Part shown: piece after piece, positions 1-5,519 of the stretch
How positions within the stretch are numbered: the first letter of the stretch is position 1
Layout of the letters: each line of letters starts with the position of its first letter
Source of the DNA: JAPLKB01 sp964429485
GTDB taxonomy: Bacteria; Desulfobacterota; Syntrophorhabdia; Syntrophorhabdales; Syntrophorhabdaceae
Assembly (NCBI GenBank): GCA_964429485.1
Contig: CAYSBW010000080.1
Coordinates: 1 to 8,459, forward strand
Reading direction: 5' to 3'
DNA length: 8,459 bases
Position numbers and translations under genes: made by a program
The notes under the pieces: model-generated
Seen by the model: only the letters and a program-made list of their open reading frames with translations
Told to the model about the DNA's origin: nothing
Database searches by the model: none

Positions 1-220
1 TGTTCAATGGAGATAGTTGAATTCAAGAATGTCATACCTGAGGGTTTGTAAAGTTAGCCATTTTCTAAGTTTTTATGTTCAGACCAACTCCCGCGGCTTT
101 AAAACAGCTAAGGGAGTTGGAAAACTGATCATAATTAAATCAGTGAAAGTGTTTTGAGAAATAAATTCCATTGAACGGAAGTATATTTGAATAAAAAAAT
201 AAAATCTTTGGCGTACTGCA
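1..220. other. Non-coding region upstream of the response regulator
   Basis: No convincing gene is visible in these 220 bases on either strand. The reading frame that crosses them on minus has no family resemblance and overlaps the response regulator antisense. The region holds a strong inverted repeat (84-120) and a second, outer 9-bp inverted repeat made by GTTCAATGG at 2-10 and CCATTGAAC at 168-176. No well-spaced sigma-70 -35/-10 pair stands out before 221. The region may be a 5' regulatory area, the tail of an upstream transcription unit, or a degenerate repeat element. Confidence 0.5.
84..120. repeat. Inverted repeat, 9-bp perfect stem
   Basis: CCAACTCCC at 84-92 is the exact reverse complement of GGGAGTTGG at 112-120, with a 19-base loop. 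Inside the loop GCT (96-98) can pair with AGC (106-108), so a longer two-part hairpin is possible. The arms are much richer in GC than the surrounding DNA. Neither side is followed by a run of T in its own direction, so it is not a standard intrinsic terminator. It could be a dispersed palindromic repeat of the REP or MITE type, or a structured RNA leader. This is a structural observation only. Confidence 0.6.
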
Positions 221-640
221 ATGAATCTCTTTAAGGAGCTGAGAAAAACCAGAATACTCATTATAGACGATGACAAGTGGATACGAAATTCTTTATCCAT
301 GTTTTTTGAAGGGGAAGGTTGTCGCATAACAGCATGTGAGACCGCTGAGGAAGGGTTTGAAGTTTTAGAAAGTCAGGATTGCAGGATTATAATCGCTGAT
401 TACCGTTTGCCCGGAATGGACGGACTCGAATTTTTCAGACATGTTCAAGAAACTCATCAACAAACACTAAAGATACTTATAACTGCCTATGGTAATCAAA
501 ATATTTTTGAAGAAGCTGAATCAATAGGTGTGGGAACTGTGATCCAAAAACCTTTTACTGTTGGTATTATTAAGCAATCTTTAATCTCGCTTTTGAAGAA
601 CGATAATTGGAAAACACCAATTGGAAAACAAAAAACATAA
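221..640 (+). CDS. Single-domain response regulator (CheY-like receiver)
   Basis: This 139-residue protein is one receiver domain (about residues 10-128) with no DNA-binding or enzymatic output domain. The conserved sites are present: an acidic cluster D16-D18 after the first beta strand, phosphoacceptor D60 in the motif ADYRLPGMDG, T88 in LITAYG, and the conserved lysine K110 followed by P111 in QKPF. It should therefore receive phosphate from a histidine kinase and act by protein contact, like CheY, Spo0F or the receiver proteins of chemotaxis and biofilm systems. No kinase lies in the window, so its partner is unknown. The ATG at 221 has no clear ribosome binding site; it is kept because it leaves a normal N-terminus and no better in-frame start exists upstream. 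An AAGGAG sequence lies just inside the gene (234-239 region). The C-terminal tail is polar and contains a short 14-base tandem repeat (605-632). Confidence 0.9.
   Translation: MNLFKELRKTRILIIDDDKWIRNSLSMFFEGEGCRITACETAEEGFEVLESQDCRIIIADYRLPGMDGLEFFRHVQETHQQTLKILITAYGNQNIFEEAESIGVGTVIQKPFTVGIIKQSLISLLKNDNWKTPIGKQKT
605..632 (+). repeat. Two-copy 14-base tandem repeat in the response regulator tail
   Basis: AATTGGAAAACACC at 605-618 is followed directly by AATTGGAAAACAAA at 619-632, with 12 of 14 bases identical. The repeat encodes part of the non-conserved polar tail after the receiver domain and ends a few bases before the stop codon at 638-640. It is probably a small slippage duplication with no functional consequence. 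Confidence 0.55.
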
Positions 641-741
641 AAACTAACTTGAAGTTCAATATACGTGAGTTCCTGGTAGTTTATCGATAACAGATCAATT
701 TCTATTTTACAAACAACAAAAATCAAAGAAGAATAACTTGA

Positions 742-2120
742 TTATCCGAAATAGATATCTTCTTTTATATCAAGTTTTTTACCTTTTATTTTTTTCTTGA
801 AATCTTCTTTATTTAGAGCAAAAAGAGGGCTAATTTCAACAAGAATTCCAGGTGGTAGGTCGACTCCAATATTTTTAAGCCAACTTTTATGGAGATTGCA
901 CATAGCAATGCGTGCTGTATCAGGAGAATCAACTCCATCCTTATTTTTAATTGGCGCAAATTCTTCTTCACGAGCCACTTCCATACAGCATGTTCTTTCT
1001 GCAAGCGGTATGGTGTCAAAAACAAAAGTTTCGAATTTCCATACATCAACCTGTCTCAATCTATTATTTTTATCTTTTATTTCTAATTGCTTACGCGCAC
1101 AATGATATGGAACAGCATAACCATGATCATTGATACGCTTGATAAAGTCAATTGAAAACAGGTGTATTGCAGTATTACCTGCCCAATAAAGAATCTTTCC
1201 ATTTTTATCAAGAGCTTCCATAAATTCAGGAGGTAGATCACTGTATTCAGCGATTGCATGTTTTTCATTTTTTAAAATATAAACACCAACTTTCTCATTA
1301 ATGCTATCTCTCTTGACAACTTTTGTAGACACAAAAGCTTTTGACATAACGTGATAGCCCAAAAATAACGGATCAACTATTCTTACAAGAGGATTATCAA
1401 CCTGACAATAAAAAAGTTCAGTATAACCTTCTTTAATCAGATCAAGCAATAATCCGGAATCGTGTAGTGCTTTTAGAGAACCACCATGACCATCAGGATT
1501 TGTAAATAATGAGGTTTCATCTTTAAGAATCAACTTTCCGTCAGGTGTTATACTCGGGAGCATACCTTGTTTGAAAAAATTCACAGAACATTTTTTAAGG
1601 CCGAAATAATTGTGAGAAGAAAAAAACTTAATTGTATCTTCATGGTTTTCATGACTTGTCATGATTAAAAGTGGAACTGATATATTGTATTTTATGTTTA
1701 TAGCCCTGATTGACTCAGCAAAAACCTGAAAAAGTGTTTTTTTCTTTATGCATGTAGTCGGGAAAGATCCCTTTGGGCCTTCAAAACCGAGTCTGGAGCC
1801 CTGTCCTCCAGCTACAATCAACACTGCAACTTTCTGTTCCCTGATTAACGATTCACCTGATTGATATGCCTTTTTGCAATAATCTTTTTCTTCTCTGGTT
1901 TCAGGTAATTCAATAATATCAGCAGGTTTTATATTAAAAGAATATTCCTGAAATTCTTTTTTTAAAAAAAAGAATTGTATAAAGAAAAAACCAGATTAAA
2001 GTCCAAGCTTTCAATGTTTTTTAAAAAAAGTTGTTGTTTTTCGTAAGACAGTTTGTGATAGTGTTTTAGTATGTGATGTTGTCCATATTTTTTTAAAAGT
2101 TGGAGAGATTTTTTTTCCAC
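742..2120 (-). CDS. UDPGP-family UDP-sugar pyrophosphorylase, frame interrupted (-1) at a T8A7 tract
   Basis: This gene encodes a nucleotidyltransferase of the eukaryotic-type UDPGP family, which makes UDP-N-acetylglucosamine, UDP-N-acetylgalactosamine or UDP-glucose from UTP and the sugar 1-phosphate. Frame 1 begins at GTG 2118-2120 and gives 52 residues that end in YNSFF before a TAA at 1962-1964. The second frame then runs from 1965 to the stop at 742-744 and gives 407 residues starting LKKEFQEY. Joined with a -1 shift they make 459 residues, the usual family length. Family landmarks, numbered in the joined protein, are an N-terminal GQHHILKHYHKLS segment near 14-26, the UTP-binding GGQGSRLG (105-112) with K117, NPDGHGGS (208-215), QVDN (240-243), AGNTAIH near 314-320, FETFVFD (363-369) and EEEFAPIKN near 386-393. 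An in-frame GTG at 1822-1824 would give only 360 residues and discard 47 plainly coding residues, so it is unlikely to be the native start. The shift may be a mutation, a homopolymer sequencing error, or recoding; the sequence alone cannot decide. The sugar specificity is also unresolved. Confidence 0.85.
1957..1973 (-). other. Frame-change site: U UUU UUU heptamer followed by UAA
   Basis: On the coding (minus) strand this is TCT followed by a run completing T8 and then A7. In the first frame it reads TCT TTT TTT TAA. The heptamer T TTT TTT (1971 to 1965) fits the X XXY YYZ pattern of -1 slippery sites, and after a one-base backward slip the next codon is TTA, entering exactly the frame that encodes the rest of the UDPGP protein. 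Flanking AATTC and GAATT make the site an almost perfect palindrome. A run of T9 or T6 instead of T8 would restore one continuous frame, so a single homopolymer indel explains it equally well. Confidence 0.75.
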
Positions 2121-2132
2121 AATGCTTACCAC

Positions 2133-2166
2133 ATTATATTATACAGAAAATTTCACTATACTTTAA
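2133..2166 (-). promoter_or_regulatory. Candidate promoter for the UDPGP gene
   Basis: The minus strand carries two overlapping perfect TATAAT -10 hexamers (2138-2143 and 2133-2138). A weak TTAAAG-like -35 lies about 17 bases upstream of the first. Transcription starting 6-8 bases downstream would begin nearly at the GTG codons at 2130-2132 and 2118-2120, implying a very short or absent leader. This agrees with the lack of a ribosome binding site there. The -35 match is poor, so this is only a candidate. Confidence 0.35.
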
Positions 2167-2170
2167 AAAG

Positions 2171-2210
2171 ATGATGATCAATATTTAAGAACGGGATGAA
2201 TCGTCATCAT
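2171..2210 (-). other. Weak inverted repeat at the end of the CDF gene
   Basis: ATGATGA (2171-2177) and TCATCAT (2204-2210) can pair as a 7-bp AT-rich stem with a 26-base loop. On minus the structure is followed by CTTTTT. It overlaps the last codons of the cation transporter gene and lies just upstream of the UDPGP promoter candidate. It may be a weak transcription terminator, but the long loop and low GC make this doubtful. Confidence 0.2.
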
Positions 2211-3135
2211 AAGGACATTGTTGATGATTCTTTATAAAAGTACAGTCCATTAAACAAGGTTCTGTGTGTACAGTTACTTCGCTTTCAGATATAGCGGATG
2301 CAATATCATTCTTCAGTTTCAAGGCAGTTTTATACGCTGCTTTAACAGAAATATGTGCTGGCATGACCAGTTGTATATCAACAAACTGTTTTCTGCCTGC
2401 TGACCTTGTTTTTATATTTTTAAAATTACAGTACTGGTCAAAATGTTTTGCGAGTATTTTAACAACATCCATCTGGCTGGTTTCTCCTAATGATGCATCG
2501 AGAAGTTTTATGAATGCTTCTTTTAAAAGGCGTACAGATGGAACGGTGATAAAAGCACTTACAATAAGTGTTGCTATGGGATCAACATAATTTGCAGGAC
2601 CTGATAAGTTGACTTTATTGAGTAAGATGACAACTGCAAAGGATAGAGTAATGGCGAGAGATATATAAGCCTCAAGACGAAAATGTATACCTTCAGCTCT
2701 CAGTGCCGGGGAAGAATGCTTTGCAGCAAGTTTTAATATAAATGAGGCACCCCAAAAATTAATTATTATACCTAACAAACTGCAGATAAAACCTATTTCC
2801 GGAGAATGTACCTCTCCAACTCTAATTAGGTGCATGATTGCCTGAAAAGACATGGCAAGTGCAAGGCCTATGAGTACTACACCCTCAATTGCTTCTGACA
2901 CATTTTCAATTTTACCATATCCATAGTTATGAAAAATATCAGCAGGCCTGTTTGACATTTTAATTGCATAATAGAGTATTATTGAAATACCAAGGGCAAT
3001 GAAAGATATTCCCAGATCAGCAGCTATGGCAAGAGAATTTACAATTACAAGGGCAACAGCTTTGATAATAAAAAGAATTATATTGCATATCAGACTAACC
3101 TTAACAGCAACCATCATCCCTTTATTATTTTCCAT
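2185..3135 (-). CDS. Cation diffusion facilitator (CDF) family transporter, divergent metal site
   Basis: This 316-residue inner-membrane protein has the CDF layout: about six membrane helices in residues 9-200 and a cytoplasmic ferredoxin-like C-terminal domain (about 205-292) ending in the typical VTVHTEPC. The family signatures NSLAIAAD (33-40), HNYGYGKIE (69-77) and VDPIATLIV (184-192) are recognisable. CDF proteins normally export Zn, Mn, Fe or related divalent metals by proton exchange. The helix-2 ligands of the usual H/D-x3-D site appear replaced by I43 and A47, and helix 5 keeps H151 but has E155 instead of Asp. Transport specificity, or even transport activity, is therefore uncertain. 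A short tail after the domain carries C294, C298 and C307 plus H304, which could bind metal. The ATG at 3133-3135 has only a weak AAGG one base away; M7/M8 are alternative starts. A 177-base gap separates it from the gene upstream. Confidence 0.88.
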   Translation of the reverse strand: MENNKGMMVAVKVSLICNIILFIIKAVALVIVNSLAIAADLGISFIALGISIILYYAIKMSNRPADIFHNYGYGKIENVSEAIEGVVLIGLALAMSFQAIMHLIRVGEVHSPEIGFICSLLGIIINFWGASFILKLAAKHSSPALRAEGIHFRLEAYISLAITLSFAVVILLNKVNLSGPANYVDPIATLIVSAFITVPSVRLLKEAFIKLLDASLGETSQMDVVKILAKHFDQYCNFKNIKTRSAGRKQFVDIQLVMPAHISVKAAYKTALKLKNDIASAISESEVTVHTEPCLMDCTFIKNHQQCPYDDDSSRS

Positions 3136-3141
3136 GCCTTA

Positions 3142-3171
3142 ATAATACAATAATATACTGCTCGTTGTAAA
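3142..3171 (-). promoter_or_regulatory. Candidate sigma-70-like promoter for the CDF gene
   Basis: On minus, TTTACA (3166-3171) and TATTAT (3142-3147) are separated by 18 bases, close to a sigma-70 type promoter. The predicted start of transcription falls next to the annotated ATG, so either the mRNA is almost leaderless or translation begins at the ATG codons a few residues inside. In DNA this AT-rich such matches arise by chance. Confidence 0.3.
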
Positions 3172-3312
3172 GAGACTACTGACGCTACTTTGCACGGTAG
3201 ACCTGCGAAATCATTCTTAACATTATTTTAGATTGGTTTTCCGGAGCAACACTAAAAATTAAGTTTGTAAAATGTATTAAATTGTAAATCCTGGACAAGT
3301 TAACTTCTTGTA

Positions 3313-4089
3313 TCATAAGGAGAACAGTTGTCCTGCCCAAAGGCTGAAAAGGCTGAAGTAGGATGTAAAAAGCATTACTCCAATTATTATAAGAAGGATG
3401 CCCAGTATTTTCATTGAGTATTTCACTATGTAACCGAACCTTTTTAAAAAACCAAAAAGTCTATCAAAGAGGAGGGCCGATATGATAAAGGGAATTGCAA
3501 GCCCTAAAGAATAAAGACTGAGCAGGGAAGTTCCCTGCCATATGTTTTTGGATGTTGAAGCAAGTATTAATATGGAAGAAAGCGCAGGTCCTATACATGG
3601 AGTCCATCCAAATGAAAAAGTAATTCCTACAATAAATGAACCAAAAATCCCAAAAGGTTTTTCTTTTAAATGTATGATCTTTTCACGGTTCATAAGGGGT
3701 ATTTTTATTAAATCCAAGTAGAAAAGACCCATTATAACAAGTGATATTCCACCAATTTTTATGATATAGGGCTGATAGTCAGAAAGAATTTTTCCGATAA
3801 TTGAAGATGAAAGACCAAGAGATACGAAAACAAAGGAAAAACCAACAGCAAAAGCAATGGAATGGATAAGAACAATTTTCCTGTATCTTTTTGTTTCAAG
3901 TTCATTATAATTATCAAAGGTTATTCCACTAATAAAAATTAGATATGAAGGTATAAGGGGGAGGACACAGGGGCTGAAAAATGATAGCAGACCTGAACTG
4001 AAGGCAACAATACCGCCTAAATTAACAAAAGAGATTACACCTTCTGAACCCATAGGGGCTATAATATTTATTTTAACCGGGGTTGTCAA
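3313..4089 (-). CDS. ccdA: CcdA/DsbD-type membrane thiol-disulfide transporter
   Basis: This is a CcdA-family integral membrane protein that passes electrons from cytoplasmic thioredoxin across the inner membrane to envelope partners. These partners are typically apocytochrome c maturation proteins or other periplasmic thiol proteins. About six membrane helices are evident. The two helix-embedded catalytic cysteines are C41 in FFSPCVLPLIPSY and C165 in GWTPCIGPAL, each next to the prolines that mark the family. The longest frame starts at TTG 4087-4089, directly beside the divergent phosphatase start. The first ATG, at 4051-4053, would give 246 residues and a more typical short N-terminus before helix 1, so I prefer it. 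Neither start has a clear ribosome binding site. There is no fused thioredoxin-like domain and no cytochrome c gene nearby in the window, so the periplasmic partner cannot be named. Confidence 0.9.
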   Translation of the reverse strand: MTTPVKINIIAPMGSEGVISFVNLGGIVAFSSGLLSFFSPCVLPLIPSYLIFISGITFDNYNELETKRYRKIVLIHSIAFAVGFSFVFVSLGLSSSIIGKILSDYQPYIIKIGGISLVIMGLFYLDLIKIPLMNREKIIHLKEKPFGIFGSFIVGITFSFGWTPCIGPALSSILILASTSKNIWQGTSLLSLYSLGLAIPFIISALLFDRLFGFLKRFGYIVKYSMKILGILLIIIGVMLFTSYFSLFSLWAGQLFSL

Positions 4090-5001
4090 ATGAAATATGC
4101 TTCCATTGATATTGGGACCAATGCAGTTCTGATGTTAATCGTGGAAATAGATATAGATAATTGTATTTCAGATATTTTTGATCTTTCCACAATAACAAGA
4201 CTTGGGGAAGGCCTGAAAGAGAAGGGTCAGCTTGATATTAAAGCAATGGAAAGAACTTTTTCCGCCCTTGAGAAATACAAAAATATAATCTATAAAAACA
4301 ATGTTTCAAAAGTTTTTTGTGTAGGTACAAGTGCCTTAAGAGAGGCAGAGAATTCCGAGTTTTTTTTAAAAACAGTAAAAGAGAATCTTAATCTCAATAT
4401 TGAGGTGATTAGTGAAGAAAAAGAAGCATACTATACTTATCTTTCTGTGAAATATGATGAAACAATAAAAGAGGATGATTTTATTATCATTGATATAGGC
4501 GGAGGAAGCACTGAAATTATTACTGGAAATGATAATGGTTTATTCGATTTTGTCTCACTGCCAGTTGGTTCTGTAAAATTAACGGAAATGTTTGTCAAGC
4601 ATAATCCACCACTTGAAAGCGAACTCTTTTTGTTGGAAGACCATGTAAAAAGTTTATTAAAAGAAATACCCTTTGACGGCAGGAAAAAAATTCTGATAGG
4701 TACGGCAGGAACAATAACTACTCTGGCAGCCATTGTTCTTGATCTTGATATTTTTGATAAGGATAGAATTCATACACTTAAAATAAGTTTGTTAAAAATT
4801 GATATGGTTATTGATTCAATAAGAAAAATTGAAATATCTCGTAGAAGTTCCATTAAAGGCATGGAACAGGGCAGGGAAGACATTTTACTTCAAGGTATTA
4901 TTCTTTTAAGGGAAATAATGTTGTATTTTGGTGCTGATCATGTGACTGTAAGTGTAAAAGGTGGAAGGTATGGAGTTCTTTATGATAGACTTGCATTATG
5001 A
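4090..5001 (+). CDS. ppx: Ppx/GppA family exopolyphosphatase / pppGpp phosphatase
   Basis: This 303-residue protein belongs to the short (about 300-residue) Ppx/GppA class of the ASKHA fold and lacks the C-terminal HD-like domain of the long enzymes. It should release phosphate from the end of polyphosphate or from pppGpp in the cytoplasm. Conserved elements are the phosphate-1 loop DIGTNAVLML (7-16), VGTSALREAEN (78-88), an ISEEKEAYY stretch containing the likely catalytic glutamate (E112 by position), the phosphate-2 loop DIGGGSTE (135-142), SLPVGSVKLTE (156-166), GTAGTITTLA (204-213) and the R-rich RRSSIKGMEQGRED segment (251-264). The start at ATG 4090 gives the standard MKYASIDIGTN N-terminus. 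It touches the divergent ccdA frame, so its promoter must lie inside ccdA. Sequence does not separate polyphosphatase from guanosine pentaphosphatase activity. Confidence 0.92.
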   Translation: MKYASIDIGTNAVLMLIVEIDIDNCISDIFDLSTITRLGEGLKEKGQLDIKAMERTFSALEKYKNIIYKNNVSKVFCVGTSALREAENSEFFLKTVKENLNLNIEVISEEKEAYYTYLSVKYDETIKEDDFIIIDIGGGSTEIITGNDNGLFDFVSLPVGSVKLTEMFVKHNPPLESELFLLEDHVKSLLKEIPFDGRKKILIGTAGTITTLAAIVLDLDIFDKDRIHTLKISLLKIDMVIDSIRKIEISRRSSIKGMEQGREDILLQGIILLREIMLYFGADHVTVSVKGGRYGVLYDRLAL

Positions 5002-5030
5002 TAAATTATAACAAGAAAAGTTTAAATAAC

Positions 5031-5048
5031 TTTTAGTTAAAACTAAAA
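5031..5048. repeat. Short AT-rich inverted repeat between ppx and the 125-residue gene
   Basis: TTTTAGTT (5031-5038) and AACTAAAA (5041-5048) form an 8-bp perfect palindrome interrupted by AA. It lies in the 62-base gap, just before the ribosome binding site of the next gene. It is not followed by a T run on +, so it is unlikely to end transcription; it may be chance in AT-rich DNA or a weak operator. Confidence 0.35.
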
Positions 5049-5063
5049 AATTGAAGGTTAAAT

Positions 5064-5441
5064 ATGGATAAAAATGGTAAGTATTCTATAGATATAAATA
5101 AGTTAAATGAAATACCTTTAAATAAAAAAGCATTGGAAGGACTCAATCAAATTAATGTAGAAACTGGGTCGGACTCACTCTACATGTTTCAACTTGGAAA
5201 ATGGGGATTTACCTGCGGAGGAATTGAAGTGGATGAAGCTGTTATGGAAACCATTGAGGCAATGCTTAGTTGGAAACCTGCAAGGATAATTAATTTTTTT
5301 ATGATAGATCCTGATGATATGGATTATAATCCAAGTGGATGGCAGGAAGCTGAAAAACCTCTTGATCTTGCCCTGGTCATTATTGGTGATATTGAAGCAA
5401 AGATGCACATACATTTTCCTATGTACGGGTGTGCTGAATAG
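5064..5441 (+). CDS. Hypothetical protein, 125 residues, soluble and acidic
   Basis: I do not recognise this family. A good ribosome binding site (GAAGG at 5053-5057, six bases before the ATG) and sensible codon use support it as a real gene. It follows ppx on the same strand after 62 bases, so the two may be co-transcribed. The protein has no signal peptide and no membrane helix. It begins with a polar lysine- and asparagine-rich stretch (1-35). It then has a compact region with LGKWGFTCGGIEVDEAV (about 44-60), a helix-like METIEAMLSW, an acidic IDPDDMDYNP loop (81-90) and a hydrophobic LDLALVIIGDIEAKMHIHF strand pair (100-118). Cysteines are at 51 and 123. No catalytic motif is evident. It could be a small binding or regulatory protein, but nothing in the sequence assigns a role. 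Confidence 0.75.
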   Translation: MDKNGKYSIDINKLNEIPLNKKALEGLNQINVETGSDSLYMFQLGKWGFTCGGIEVDEAVMETIEAMLSWKPARIINFFMIDPDDMDYNPSGWQEAEKPLDLALVIIGDIEAKMHIHFPMYGCAE

Positions 5442-5519
5442 AAGTATTTACTCCTTTTCTCAAAAAAACGCCATGTTTGTGGTCATAATAATCGCCTTCT
5501 ACAAGAGCGTTAAGCTGAT
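5442..5519. other. Convergent intergenic gap without an obvious terminator
   Basis: These 78 bases separate the + strand 125-residue gene from the end of comEC on minus. I see no stable GC-rich hairpin with a T run in either direction, although convergent genes would be expected to need one. A bidirectional or factor-dependent terminator remains possible. Confidence 0.35.

Noticed and set aside
79..327. 82-residue minus-strand frame across the upstream inverted repeat and response regulator start
   Set aside because: It overlaps the receiver domain antisense, runs through a hairpin, and has no recognisable domain.
641..741. Bidirectional terminator between the response regulator and UDPGP genes
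   Set aside because: Only short palindromes are present (TTGAAGTTCAA at 649-659 and TTATCGATAA at 681-690), with no GC-rich stem and no T tract following in either direction.
797..1105. 102-residue + strand frame opposite the UDPGP gene
   Set aside because: It is an antisense shadow of motif-bearing UDPGP sequence with no independent coding signal.
742..1824. A complete 360-residue UDPGP protein starting at GTG 1822-1824
   Set aside because: The frame stays open and clearly coding for 47 codons upstream (ending SLIREQKVAV before the nucleotide-binding loop), and the start would fall inside the first beta strand. The longer, frameshifted model fits the family better.
3136..3312. Small gene or riboswitch between the CDF and ccdA genes
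   Set aside because: There is no open frame with a ribosome binding site, and no recognisable riboswitch core. Only a 10-bp palindrome AAGTTAACTT (3297-3306) and a 4-bp CTAC/GTAG pairing were seen, both easily due to chance.
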